Positions 44,826-53,780 are shown, numbered from the stretch's first letter. The stretch is 64,000 bases of DNA from Bradyrhizobium sp. BTAi1 (GCF_000015165.1 NC_009485.1:5475501-5539500); one strand, 5' to 3'. Notes: a model not told the origin generated them from the sequence alone. Numbers and translations are program-made.

Positions 44826-46166
44826 TCAATCCTTGAACGGATCGAACTCGCCCTCGCCGGCCATCACCACGGCGAACGGCTGCAGCGTGTGCACGACCTT
44901 CACCGAGCCGGCGTGCTCGGCCAGCACCTCGGGCAGACGGCGATAGGCCATCGGGCTCTCGTCGAGGTCGGCGCCGATCAGGGTGACGCCGCGGCTCTGC
45001 AGCCATTCGTCCATCTCCACACGCGTGAAGCGGCGCTTCGCCTCGCGCCGTCCGAACAGACGGCCAGCACCGTGCACCGTCGAGTACAGCGAGGCTTTCG
45101 CCTCCTCCGACTCGACGCCCTCGATGATGACCGCGTCGTCGCCCATCGAGCCGCCGACGAAGCCGCGCTGGCCCGGAAAGGCCGGCGTGGCGCCCTTGCG
45201 CACCACCCACAGATCACGCCCGTCGTGGGTCTCACGCCAGGCGTAGTTATGGTGGTTGTGCACGCTGTCGGTGACCGCGCCGCCGATGATCTGGCGCACG
45301 CGCTCCACCACCCACTCGCGGCCCGCATAGGCATAGCGCCCGGCGAGCTGCATTGCGGCGATGTAGCGCTGCCCGATCTCCGACTCCTCGTCGACGACGG
45401 CGGGCGGCACGTTCATGCCGTCCTTGCCGCCGGCGGCCTTGAGGTAGCGCGTCGCCGAAGTGTGGCCGAGGCCACGGCTGCCGAAATGCACGCCGACCCA
45501 GACGAAGCCTTTCTCGTCGCGCATCAGATCGACATAGTGGTTGCCCGAGCCGACCGTTCCGAGCTGCGCCACCGCCTTCTGCCGGTAGGCGTCCATGTCG
45601 GACTCCCGCCAGGCATCGGCATCGTCGAACAGCTCGTGCTCGACACGCTCAGCATTCTTGCGGCCAACGCCGAACGAGATCACCTTCGACACGTCCTTGA
45701 TGATCGTGCCGACCTTGTCCTCGATCGCGGTGAACTGCGTGTCGAGCCGCACCGCCATGTTGCCGCAGCCGATGTCGAAGCCGACGCCGGAGATGCTGAT
45801 CTGCTTCTCATAGGCGATCACGCCGCCGACCGGCTGGGCGTAGCCGAGGTGACCGTCGGCACAGATCACGCCGGCGACAGCATTGCCGACGCTCATGCAG
45901 TTCTTCATCTGCGCGATGGTTGCCTCCTCGTGGCTCCCGAACACCTTCAGCGGGCTGTTCTGATACTGCGCCGCCTGCGGCCGGCTCGCGACCGTATCGG
46001 CCAGCGCCTTGGCCTCGCGCGCGAGCTGCTCCTTGCGCGCGGCGTCGCGGAACGTGCACCACAACGGCATCGCGCGCTGCCCGGGCCGCTCGATCCGCGC
46101 ATCCGGATCGAGCCCGGCCTCGATGGCCAGCTCTCGCGCACGGTCTTTGTAGGGATCGGCTCGCAT
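44826..46166 (-). CDS. rtcB: RtcB family RNA-splicing ligase
   Basis: 446 residues. RtcB joins 2',3'-cyclic phosphate and 5'-OH RNA ends with GTP and manganese. The metal site is seen in GVGFDIGCGNMAVRLD (Asp-Cys), QLGTVGSGNHYVD and VGVHFGSRGLGH (His). The GMP-linked His is expected in STVHGAGRLFGRREAKRRF. The N-terminal region is compact, and no archease or RtcA/RtcR gene is adjacent. ATG at 46166 follows GAGGAGG; an earlier ATG is less supported. Role is RNA repair in the cytoplasm. Confidence 0.93.
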   Translation of the reverse strand: MRADPYKDRARELAIEAGLDPDARIERPGQRAMPLWCTFRDAARKEQLAREAKALADTVASRPQAAQYQNSPLKVFGSHEEATIAQMKNCMSVGNAVAGVICADGHLGYAQPVGGVIAYEKQISISGVGFDIGCGNMAVRLDTQFTAIEDKVGTIIKDVSKVISFGVGRKNAERVEHELFDDADAWRESDMDAYRQKAVAQLGTVGSGNHYVDLMRDEKGFVWVGVHFGSRGLGHTSATRYLKAAGGKDGMNVPPAVVDEESEIGQRYIAAMQLAGRYAYAGREWVVERVRQIIGGAVTDSVHNHHNYAWRETHDGRDLWVVRKGATPAFPGQRGFVGGSMGDDAVIIEGVESEEAKASLYSTVHGAGRLFGRREAKRRFTRVEMDEWLQSRGVTLIGADLDESPMAYRRLPEVLAEHAGSVKVVHTLQPFAVVMAGEGEFDPFKD

Positions 46167-46887
46167 CGGATCCTCCTCGTCTCGTTCATGCATGACACGA
46201 CAACGCCAACAGGCGCCGCCGCGATTGACGTCACACGGCCCCGGGGCCGGATGACCAATTATGCAGAGAGATGATTTTGAGGATGCTGTCCCGCGAAGGG
46301 AGGTCGTCCAGTGGATCGTCTCTCTGGCCTCGAAGGCAGAGGGACGGACCGCTGCCTCAATTATGCTGCTGGTTGATCGGTGCGTAGCAGCGCGGCGCTT
46401 GCGGAGACCGCCGGCACGCGCACGAACAGATCACGGCGGCCGCAATGCGGCAGCGCGATGGTCTGTATCAGTCCTGCGTTCAGGTTCGGCATGGCTCTCT
46501 CACTGCGGATGTCCGCTGACGAATATTGGCGCGTGCTCTTACAGGAATTATTGAGTTTGTAAACTGAGACGCGCGTGGCGGACGTTTCATCGTGCCGATG
46601 TGGCATCGTCGGCGCACATCACAAGCGATTGTGGTTATGGATTCCGGGGGCAGCCGCGTAGCGGGTTCATCCGAAATAATGAGACCGAATTTACGGCGAT
46701 GCCAATCCGCTCCATCATCTGACGAATTAGAACCATTCACCATCCACGATCGCGGGATGGCATGCGCCCCGTAGCCCGCATCAGCGCAGCGACATACGGG
46801 CTCACACGCGCGCCGCGTGAGACCCCGGATGTCGCCCACACCGCCGCTTTCGGTCGGCGGCGTGGGCTGATCCGGGCTACGCGGCGG
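46167..46887. other. Intergenic region between rtcB and the HNH gene
   Basis: A 721-nt gap. The part beside the HNH gene is a family B repeat (46771-46880). The rest has open frames on both strands (for example 46261-46554 plus, and 46361-46492 minus beginning MPNLNAGLIQTIALPHC) that match no known family. Confidence 0.5.
46771..46880. repeat. Family B repeat
   Basis: GTAGCCCGCATCAGCGCAGC, the central GCGCCGCGTGAGACCCCGG, and the end GCTGATCCGGGCTAC. It lies just beyond the HNH stop codon and may act as a processing or termination structure. Confidence 0.8.
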
Positions 46888-47424
46888 TCACCGCTCCAGC
46901 TCCGCGTCCCAGTACAGATAGTCCTGCCAGGTGTCGTGCAGGAATCGCGGCGGGAACAGGCGCTGTGCTGCCATCAGCTCGTGCCGCGTCGGCTCGAACG
47001 GCGGCCGCCGCGGCTTAAGGTGGCGCCGGTCCTTGCGCGCGTTACAGGGACTGCAGGCGGCAACGATGTTGGTCCACGATGTCTCGCCGCCATCGGCGCG
47101 CGGCACCACGTGATCGAACGTCAGCTCGCCATGGAGATAACGGCCGCCGCAATATTGGCACGTGAAGCGATCGCGCAGGAAGACGTTGAAGCGCGTGAAC
47201 GGCACGCGCATCGCCGGCCTGACATAATCGCGCAGCGCGATCACCGACGGCAGCCGCATCGTGACGCTCGGGCTGCGAACGACGCGATCGTATTCCGCGA
47301 CGACGACGTGAGATTCGCTGACGACAGCCTTGATCGCGTCTTCCCAGCTGAACACCGAGAGCGGGAAGTAGCTCAGCGGCTGGAAGTCGGCGTTGAGAAC
47401 GAGAGCTGGATGAGGCACTGACAT
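46888..47424 (-). CDS. HNH endonuclease
   Basis: 178 residues. The HNH finger occupies about 95-150: RFTCQYCGG, GELTFDHVVPRADGG (His-Val) and NIVAACSPCNARKD. Two Cys pairs bind the structural zinc and the DHV His is the catalytic residue. The N-terminal segment ALVLNADFQPLSYFPLSVFS is typical of the small HNH proteins common in alphaproteobacteria; the function is unknown. AGGAGGT precedes ATG at 47424. The small gene at 47495 lies upstream on the same strand. Confidence 0.9.
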   Translation of the reverse strand: MSVPHPALVLNADFQPLSYFPLSVFSWEDAIKAVVSESHVVVAEYDRVVRSPSVTMRLPSVIALRDYVRPAMRVPFTRFNVFLRDRFTCQYCGGRYLHGELTFDHVVPRADGGETSWTNIVAACSPCNARKDRRHLKPRRPPFEPTRHELMAAQRLFPPRFLHDTWQDYLYWDAELER

Positions 47425-47494
47425 CGTCGACCTCCTTTGCATTGAACCGTAACGAGATTCGTTGGCGCGCGGATGACGGTCCGGACGCGAGCGA

Positions 47495-47683
47495 TCAGTC
47501 GGGCGCCGACGGCGCGCCGGCGGGCCCGACCCGGTTGATGTAGTCGAGATAGATCTGCCGGGCGCGTGCCTCGGTGACGCCGCGGCACGACATCACGATG
47601 CGCACGAAGGCTGTCGCCACCGGCGAAGCCAGCAGGCGCGCAATGTCGCAAGTGTCGATGTGTTCGCTGCTTGTCCGGGTCAT
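47495..47683 (-). CDS. Small protein of unknown function (62 residues)
   Basis: MTRTSSEHIDTCDIARLLAS followed by PVATAFVRIVMSCRGV and ARQIYLDYINRVGPAG. It is helical in appearance and has two Cys, but no signal peptide or recognisable domain. The start is set by GGAGG four to five bases before ATG at 47683; that ribosome binding site is part of a hairpin (47687-47712). The HNH gene lies 70 nt downstream and may be expressed with it. Confidence 0.65.
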   Translation of the reverse strand: MTRTSSEHIDTCDIARLLASPVATAFVRIVMSCRGVTEARARQIYLDYINRVGPAGAPSAPD

Positions 47684-47686
47684 CGG

Positions 47687-47712
47687 ACCCTCCGCTCGAT
47701 GGTGCGGAGGGT
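47687..47712 (-). promoter_or_regulatory. Hairpin sequestering the ribosome binding site
   Basis: On the minus strand ACCCTCCGC, an 8-nt loop, GCGGAGGGT, then CCG and the ATG of the 62-residue gene. The 9-bp stem is perfect and buries the GGAGG. This may be a thermosensor or a ligand- or protein-controlled switch. Confidence 0.55.
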
Positions 47713-47823
47713 GAGGTCCCGCCGCTGTTATGCTCTTGTTGGAATCCGGGGTCCCGACCAGGTCAGGACCGTCAACAGACCTTTCGGACCTTGACAGGCG
47801 ACACGCATGCCCGACCAATCGCC

Positions 47824-47841
47824 CGACCGATTAAACGGTCG
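47824..47841. promoter_or_regulatory. Dyad resembling a TetR-family operator
   Basis: CGACCG-ATTAAA-CGGTCG, six-base arms. No TetR gene is adjacent and neither neighbour begins close by, so it may be a relic. Confidence 0.3.
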
Positions 47842-48150
47842 TTCGTTGGTGGCGGCGTTCGCGAGATGTGAGCGTAGGCTCAACACGGTCGTGGTCCTCA
47901 AGAGCGCGCCGACAATGTCGGCGGTCATTGCGATGGGGCAGAGCTATGCGCAGATTTCTTTGAAGCCGTCAAGCTGCAGGCGAATCACAACGCCGCCGCG
48001 ACATCTGTCCGGCGCCGACACTCCCCTCCCCAGCACTGTTCCTGATAAGCGTCGCCGACGCGACTGGCGTCGCGTCAAAGTCCCACACCCCGTCGAGAGC
48101 CCGCGCGCTTTGGCCCGTCACGGAATGCCGACCGAAGAACGCGTGTGCGC

Positions 48151-49365
48151 TCAGTCGATGCGGGCGAGGACGGCGAGCTTGCGGATGCCCTTGTTCTTGT
48201 AGGCATCGAGGAAGGCGTAGTAGTCGCGGAACGACACGCAGCCGTTGGAGTCACCGTTCGGTCCGAGCATGAAGGTATGCGCCAGCAGGCCGTTACGGCC
48301 ATGGATGGCGTCCTCGCCGCCGATCGGGTTCAGCCGCAGCGCCGGCACGCCATGGAACAGCGCCTCGCGCGGCTTGAGCTCATAGATGTGCGGCGGCGTG
48401 ACGCCGCGCATCTTGATCTTTTCCGAGTGCGGATTGTCGAGGTTATCGCCCAGGCCCGAATGCGCCTCGAGCTTGGTGCCGTCCGGCAGGTACACCGCCT
48501 TGGCCGAGATGTCATAGACCGCGGTGCTCAGATCATAAGGCGGACGGCCGCCTCTGGTGGGGTCCTTGGCCATCGTCGCGGTGATGTTGGAATCAGCCGA
48601 GGCATAGGCCAGCAGACCGCCATCCTGGGTCTCCGGCTTGCCCCAGAGCTTCTCCTGGATCGAATGCCGCTCGCCGGCGATCGACAGCACCGCGGCCTTC
48701 GCGCGCTCGGTCATCGCCCGCAGCGAGAAGCCGTCCTTTGGCCCATTGGCCTCGGCTGCCTGGGCAGGCGTGGCGGCCTGCGGCTGAGCCGTCGGCTTGG
48801 CATTGGTGTTGGCGAGCGCCAGCCGCATCGGCGGGCGGGCGTCCTTCTTCGGGGCCTCGGCGACCTTGGCGGGCTCGGCCGGCTTCGTCTCTGCCTGCTT
48901 GGTCTCCGCTTGCTTTGTCTCAGCTTGCTTTGTCTCAGCTTGCTTTGTCTCAGGCTGAAGCGGGGCGGCCTCGGCGAACTTCGGCAGCGGCGGCGCGCCA
49001 GCGGCTGCATTGGAGGCGACACCCTGTGGCACGGCCGCGCCAAAGCGGTCGTTGAACATCTGCGGAGTGATCGCTGCGACGCTGGTCACCGGCGCCGATT
49101 GCGGGAAGGCGGAGAACGCGTCGCTGACGGCATCCGACGCGCTGCGCGTGGCCAGCCGTGGCGCCGGACGCACGACCGGCTCATCCTGCTCGATACTGCC
49201 CAAGGTCGGATAGGCATCGGCCGCGATGATCTTGGTGTAGACCGTCACAGCGCAGCCCCCGATCAGGCATGCGATTGCCGCGCCACCGATCAATTTGTGA
49301 GAGAACGCTGTCAGGGAGGACTTCCTGCGGTTTCGTGCGGCCAACGCAGCTCGACTGTTACTCAT
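48151..49365 (-). CDS. DUF2778 (tlde1-type) protein with signal anchor and repeat linker
   Basis: 404 residues. A membrane anchor (LIGGAAIACLIGGCAVTVY) near residue 28 is followed by a long Ala/Pro-rich linker, then the C-terminal DUF2778 domain. In it HSGLGDNLDNP and MLGPNGDSNGCVSFRDYYAF give the His-Ser/Asn-Gly-Cys layout of L,D-transpeptidase-like enzymes. The linker has four copies of ETKQA and a related fifth. It is expected in the periplasm or anchored in the inner membrane, acting on peptidoglycan. ATG at 49365 is chosen; a GTG one codon earlier is possible. A CtrA-like site lies upstream. Confidence 0.82.
   Translation of the reverse strand: MSNSRAALAARNRRKSSLTAFSHKLIGGAAIACLIGGCAVTVYTKIIAADAYPTLGSIEQDEPVVRPAPRLATRSASDAVSDAFSAFPQSAPVTSVAAITPQMFNDRFGAAVPQGVASNAAAGAPPLPKFAEAAPLQPETKQAETKQAETKQAETKQAETKPAEPAKVAEAPKKDARPPMRLALANTNAKPTAQPQAATPAQAAEANGPKDGFSLRAMTERAKAAVLSIAGERHSIQEKLWGKPETQDGGLLAYASADSNITATMAKDPTRGGRPPYDLSTAVYDISAKAVYLPDGTKLEAHSGLGDNLDNPHSEKIKMRGVTPPHIYELKPREALFHGVPALRLNPIGGEDAIHGRNGLLAHTFMLGPNGDSNGCVSFRDYYAFLDAYKNKGIRKLAVLARID
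48882..48955. repeat. 15-bp minisatellite within the DUF2778 gene
   Basis: Unit TTGCTTTGTCTCAGC (plus strand) in about three near-exact copies, flanked by two diverged ones. It encodes the ETKQA linker repeats and keeps the frame. Confidence 0.8.
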
Positions 49366-49784
49366 CACTCACGCCCGAACGAAGACTTGACTATTCGGCT
49401 CGATGCGTCGCGGGTTACCACTTGCATCTCGCAGAAGCACAGAGCTTCATTAAGGCGACTTTTAGTTAAATGCTGATTAAGTTTTGGCGAATTAGGGGCG
49501 AGTTAACCATGAAGGGTTGTTTTGCCGGAAAACAGGGCAGAAACAGGGCAAAACGACCGTGAGCCCCCAGAAAACCGCCCGGACAATTGCGGAGTCGCGG
49601 CTGTTTTCTGTCCCAGAGCATTCATCAGAAGCCACCGGTCTCGTTAACCAATGAGCCAGCGCGGCGGACACCAGCGATCGGCTCTCGACAAGCGGCGACA
49701 GTCGCGGAGCCATGACGACGACGGCCGCGCGGGGGACCATCCGTAACAATCCGGAGTCCCGGAGCTGCGACCAGCCGCGGCAAT
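49366..49784. other. Divergent control region between DUF2778 and FkbM genes
   Basis: 419 nt. It holds a CtrA-box-like site (49466-49481) and a GTTTTGCC/GGCAAAAC inverted repeat (49519-49554) with direct repeats AAACAGGGCA. No gene is visible. Confidence 0.5.
49466..49481. promoter_or_regulatory. CtrA-box-like site
   Basis: TTAAATGCTGATTAAG fits TTAA-N7-TTAA followed by G instead of C. It lies about 100 nt before the DUF2778 start codon, in a short AT-rich stretch with further TTAA and TTAACC sequences. Confidence 0.4.
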
Positions 49785-50666
49785 ATGGTAGTGAACGATT
49801 CCCAACAACATTCCGTCGGCAATCGTATTGCGTCCGCCCCTGCCGCGACCATTGAAGAGGCCCTCATGCAGACCGCCGACCGCAAGCTTGCCTTTGTGCT
49901 CGCCGCCACCAATCACGGCACCATGATCGTCAACCGGCTCGACTATCGCATGGTCGACGCCAACCGAGGCTACGGCGTCGGCTATCAGATGCTCGAGACC
50001 GGCGCCTTCGATCCCGCCGAGATCCAGCTCGCGGTCCGCATGCTCGGCGTGCGTCGTCGTCATTATGGTGATGGCGCGGTCGCGATCGATTGTGGCGCCA
50101 ATATCGGCGTCCACACCGTCGAATGGGCGAAGGCGATGACCGGCTGGGGATCGGTGCTCTCGATCGAGGCACAGGAGCGCATCTACTACGCGCTCGCCGG
50201 CAACATCGCGATCAACAACTGCTTCAACGCGATCGCCATCCACGCGGCAGTGTCCTCGGAGGGCGGCGTGCTCGACATCCCCAGCCCGAACTATCTGACG
50301 CCATCGAGCTTCGGCAGCCTCGAGCTCCGCCAACGTCCCAATACCGAATTCATCGGCCAGGCCATCGACTACGCCAACGACACCGTGCAGGTGCGCAGGC
50401 TTCCGCTCGACGATTTCAACCTGCCGCGCTGCGACCTGATCAAGCTCGATGTCGAGGGCATGGAGCTCGAGGCACTCGAAGGTGCTGCGGCGACGATCGA
50501 GCACTGCGCGCCGATCATGCTGATCGAGAAGATCAAGACCGATGCGGAGGCGCTGCGGCAATGGCTCGATCGCCGCGGCTACAGAATCGTCGACGCCGGC
50601 ATCAACATGGTCGCGATCCATGGGCAGGACAAGGCGCTGCCCGACATCATTCCGCAGCAGGCTTGA
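49785..50666 (+). CDS. FkbM family methyltransferase
   Basis: 293 residues. The SAM-binding motif I is AVAIDCGANIGVHTVEWAK and post-motif GSVLSIEAQERIYYAL binds the ribose. CDLIKLDVEGMELEALEGA is the FkbM family signature. LIEKIK follows. The family O-methylates sugars or other small groups. The N-terminus has about 75 extra residues before motif I. ATG at 49785 lacks a strong ribosome binding site; the in-frame ATG at 49866 (MQTADRKLA) is a real alternative. Confidence 0.88.
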   Translation: MVVNDSQQHSVGNRIASAPAATIEEALMQTADRKLAFVLAATNHGTMIVNRLDYRMVDANRGYGVGYQMLETGAFDPAEIQLAVRMLGVRRRHYGDGAVAIDCGANIGVHTVEWAKAMTGWGSVLSIEAQERIYYALAGNIAINNCFNAIAIHAAVSSEGGVLDIPSPNYLTPSSFGSLELRQRPNTEFIGQAIDYANDTVQVRRLPLDDFNLPRCDLIKLDVEGMELEALEGAAATIEHCAPIMLIEKIKTDAEALRQWLDRRGYRIVDAGINMVAIHGQDKALPDIIPQQA

Positions 50667-50672
50667 GGCAGG

Positions 50673-52190
50673 TCAGCGCTGCAGCTCCGGCGGCGGCGTG
50701 CGGTCGAGGACCTCGCGCTGCGGCCGGCTGACCGCATAGAATGCGTAGGTCTCGATCGTCAGCGGGCCGCGCCGGCGTTCGGCTTCGCCGATCTTGGCAA
50801 TCGCGGCGAAGGTCTCGGTGACGTAGAACCGCAGGCCGATCTGCGCCTCATCGACGAACAATTGCGTGCCTGAAAGCTGTCGCGGATCGGGCTCCGGAAA
50901 ATTCACCCAGCGGATGCGCTGGATCGGCTGCAGCACGCAGGTGCCCTTCGGGAGATAGAACGACAGCCACGCCGTGGTGCCATAATCCATCGCCAGCACG
51001 CAGGACGCGCCGGCGCGCTTGCGCGCGTCCTCGACCGCGGCGGCCAGCGGCTGCCAGCCGACACCGACGCTGCGCACGGTCGCATCGCGCCGGTAGCCTG
51101 ACAGCCAGCCGGTATTGGCCTGCACGATCAGCGCGACGAACATCACGATGCCGGCGGGCGCGGCCCAGCGCAGGCAGAACGCCACGGTGCGCTGCTCGCG
51201 CGGGTGCCAGACGACGAGGTGCGCGGCGGCGGCCGCCGCCACGACGAACGCCGGATAGATCGGCGCGAACCAGTTCGCCTCGACCCTGGCATGCAGCGAA
51301 TGCCAGCAGAAATAGGCCACGATGAGCCAGACCATGGCTTCGACCAGCACGCGCGCAGGCGCCTCGCCTGCCCGGCGCCGCGCGAGTCCATACAGCCCCA
51401 TGACGCCGAGAATGAAGACCAGCGGCGTTGCGAAGGCGAACTGGGTCGGGATCAGCTCAGCGATGTAGACGGGACGGAAGTCCTCGATCCGGGCACGGCC
51501 GAGCTGCTTGATGAACGACACCCATTGATGATCGGCATTCCACAGGATCACCGGCGAGAAGATCGCAAACGCCAAGAGGCCGCCGAGATAGGGCCAGGGC
51601 GACGCCAGCCAGGGCCGCAGCTTCGGCACCGCCACAAGCCAGATCAGGATGGCCGCGCCGAAGAACATCGCGGTGTATTTCGACAGCAGCGCCGCGCCGA
51701 CCGCCGCACCGACGGCGAGCCACCAGACGCCCCTGCCGGTCTCCAGGACCTTGGCGCAGAAGAACAGCACGAAGCTCGATGCCACCAGCAGCGGCGCATC
51801 GGGCGTGACGATCAGGGTGCCGACCGCCGCCATCAAGGTGACGTTGAGCAACAGCGCCGCAGTCGCGGCCGCCCGCACGCTGCCGAACAGGATCTCAGCA
51901 CTGCGATAGACCGCGTAGGTCATCGGCAGACCGAGCAGGACCGAGACCAGGCGCACGCCAAGCTCGCGGTCGCCGGCGAGCAGTGTGCCGAGCCGGATCA
52001 CCCATGCGACCATCGGCGGGTGGTCGTAATAGCCGCCCGCCAGATGCTTCGACCACATCCAGTAATAGGCTTCGTCGAAGGTGATCGGCGTGACCGCTGC
52101 GGCGATCAACCGGAGCACGACGAGGCCCGCAACGGTCAGCCAGACATTACGGACGAAGCGGGCGTCGTCGGCGCCTGCCGCAGGAGTCAT
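50673..52190 (-). CDS. Glycosyltransferase family 39 protein (ArnT/PMT-like)
   Basis: 505 residues of the GT-C fold, moving sugars from a polyprenyl-phosphate donor on the periplasmic side of the inner membrane. The catalytic loop motif TPITFDEAYYWMWSKHL (Asp-Glu) and YYDHPPMVAWVIRLG follow the first helix. About ten membrane helices and a C-terminal soluble region are seen. Its ATG overlaps the stop of the upstream GT2-GtrA gene by four bases (ATGA), so they are translated together. The upstream gene probably makes the polyprenyl-phosphate sugar that this one uses. Confidence 0.92.
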   Translation of the reverse strand: MTPAAGADDARFVRNVWLTVAGLVVLRLIAAAVTPITFDEAYYWMWSKHLAGGYYDHPPMVAWVIRLGTLLAGDRELGVRLVSVLLGLPMTYAVYRSAEILFGSVRAAATAALLLNVTLMAAVGTLIVTPDAPLLVASSFVLFFCAKVLETGRGVWWLAVGAAVGAALLSKYTAMFFGAAILIWLVAVPKLRPWLASPWPYLGGLLAFAIFSPVILWNADHQWVSFIKQLGRARIEDFRPVYIAELIPTQFAFATPLVFILGVMGLYGLARRRAGEAPARVLVEAMVWLIVAYFCWHSLHARVEANWFAPIYPAFVVAAAAAAHLVVWHPREQRTVAFCLRWAAPAGIVMFVALIVQANTGWLSGYRRDATVRSVGVGWQPLAAAVEDARKRAGASCVLAMDYGTTAWLSFYLPKGTCVLQPIQRIRWVNFPEPDPRQLSGTQLFVDEAQIGLRFYVTETFAAIAKIGEAERRRGPLTIETYAFYAVSRPQREVLDRTPPPELQR

Positions 52191-53320
52191 CGCTTGCGCC
52201 AGACGAACAGTCCGGAGATGGCGTAATTCCAGACCACGCCCATCAGCGCGCCGGCCGCGCCCGCCAGCCACCAGATCGGCTCCTGATCATAGACCGAGAA
52301 GGCGACACCGACATTGGCGAGCAGGCCGACCGAGCAGACCAGATAGAACATCAGCAGGCCGCGCAGGATGGCGAGACCCTTCAGCCGCTGGTCCCGATAG
52401 GTGAGGAAGTTGTTGAGGATGAAGTTCGAGGTCATCGCGACGAAAGCACCGAGCGCCTGCGCTTCCGCGAACGGCAGGTCGAACAGATTGAGACCGAGAA
52501 ACAGCGTGGCGAGATGCACGACCAGGCCGGTGCCGCCGACCATCGCGAACAGCAGGAAGCGCAGCGACACCACGTCGTTGGTCATCTTGGCAAGGACGAG
52601 ACCGAGGAAGTCGAGCGCGACCATGGAATCGAGCTTGCTCTCGCCATGCAGGCGCGAGCCGAACGTATAGGGCACCTCGACGGTGCGCAGGCCGCCCTCG
52701 GCGCTGGCGATGATGTCGAGCAGGATCTTGAACCCTTGCGTCGACAGCTTCGGCGCGATCTCCTCGAAGCGATCGCGGCGGATCATGAAGAAGCCGCTCA
52801 TGGGATCGTTGACCTCGACCTTGAGCGCGCGCCGCGCGATCTCGGTGGCGAAGGCGCTGGCCCCGGCCCGCTTGCTGTCGAAGCTCGCGGCACTGCCGCC
52901 CTCGATATAGCGGCTGCCGACGACCAGTTCGGCCGCGCCACTCTGAAGCAGCGCCAGCATCTTCGGCAGTTGGGTCTCGTCATGCTGCAGGTCGGCGTCG
53001 ATCACCGCCGCGAACGGCGCGCTGGCGGCAAGAATGCCCTCGATGCAGGCGCCGGACAGGCCGCGGCGGCCGATGCGGCGGATACAGCGCACACGGGGGT
53101 CATTGCGCGACAAGTCACGCACCACCTGCCAGGTCCCGTCCGGGGAATTATCGTCGACGAACACGACCTCCCAGGGAACATCCTTGAACGCCGTCTCCAG
53201 CCGCCGGTACAGCGTGGTGACATTGTCGCGCTCATTGAAGGTCGGGACGACCACCGAAACGATCGGAATATCAGAGGGTTGCGGCGACACAGGCGGGGCC
53301 GGTCTGAGGGCTTCGTTCAT
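52187..53320 (-). CDS. GT2 glycosyltransferase fused to a GtrA domain
   Basis: 377 residues. Residues 1-240 are a polyprenyl-phosphate mannosyl/glucosyl transferase: VSVVVPTFNERDNVTTLYRR, VFVDDNSPDGTWQVV and AVIDADLQHDETQLPKML (DxD). The C-terminal 120 residues form four membrane helices of the GtrA type (LLFAMVGGTGLVVHL, FNFLTYR-like SNFILNNFLTYRDQRL), which help flip or anchor the lipid-linked sugar. The downstream GT39 gene overlaps its stop by four bases. ATG at 53320 is used. Confidence 0.92.
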   Translation of the reverse strand: MNEALRPAPPVSPQPSDIPIVSVVVPTFNERDNVTTLYRRLETAFKDVPWEVVFVDDNSPDGTWQVVRDLSRNDPRVRCIRRIGRRGLSGACIEGILAASAPFAAVIDADLQHDETQLPKMLALLQSGAAELVVGSRYIEGGSAASFDSKRAGASAFATEIARRALKVEVNDPMSGFFMIRRDRFEEIAPKLSTQGFKILLDIIASAEGGLRTVEVPYTFGSRLHGESKLDSMVALDFLGLVLAKMTNDVVSLRFLLFAMVGGTGLVVHLATLFLGLNLFDLPFAEAQALGAFVAMTSNFILNNFLTYRDQRLKGLAILRGLLMFYLVCSVGLLANVGVAFSVYDQEPIWWLAGAAGALMGVVWNYAISGLFVWRKR

Positions 53321-53579
53321 GGTGCGGATGCGTATATCTGCCGCATCCCACACTGCCAAGCGCTACAGCCGACGGGAGGTGCAAAAGACCGGCCTGTGGT
53401 GCCGCCTTGCACCGCCCCAATGCGGGCGCCACAAATGCCAACGACCACAATCAAAGGGCGCGCGTACATCCGGCGCAACCGCTCTGCCGTGGTCGTCTCG
53501 GTGCCGGAGCCCCAAAGCTCGACGTCACCGTCTCTCTCTAGATGGGGTGCCCCGGCCGGATTGCAAGGGCCGAAACGGC

Positions 53580-53780
53580 CTAGTTCGGAACCTCGCGGAC
53601 GACAGGTCCACGCGGCGCCGGCGCCACCGGAACCGTCTGCACCTGCGTCGGCGGCACCTCGACCCTGGCGGGCTGGACCGGGCGCGCCATCGGCCCAACG
53701 GGAACATAATAGAACGCGGCCGCAAGCACGGCGGCTGCAACAATCGCGCCCAGCGCGCCACCAACCGATTCTGCTCTCAT
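53580..53780 (-). CDS. Small membrane-anchored proline/valine-rich protein
   Basis: 66 residues. MRAESVGGALGAIVAAAVLA starts a single N-terminal membrane helix that ends YYVPVG; the rest (RPVQPARVEVPPTQVQTVPV) is a proline/valine-rich tail expected in the periplasm. GAGGAG precedes ATG at 53780, which supports a real gene. Function is unknown. Confidence 0.6.
   Translation of the reverse strand: MRAESVGGALGAIVAAAVLAAAFYYVPVGPMARPVQPARVEVPPTQVQTVPVAPAPRGPVVREVPN

Larger units (their letters stand above)
47684..48150. other. Intergenic region upstream of the small protein gene
   Basis: 467 nt. It contains the hairpin over the ribosome binding site (47687-47712) and a dyad CGACCG-N6-CGGTCG (47824-47841) of TetR-operator type. 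No gene is supported on either strand. Confidence 0.5.

Noticed and set aside
44781..46274. Long plus-strand open frame over rtcB
   Set aside because: The minus strand encodes a complete RtcB with all metal ligands; the other frame is an antisense shadow.
46261..46554. Plus-strand open frame of 97 codons between rtcB and the HNH gene
   Set aside because: No ribosome binding site, no family similarity and the composition changes to Arg-rich in the second half, as in non-coding GC-rich DNA.
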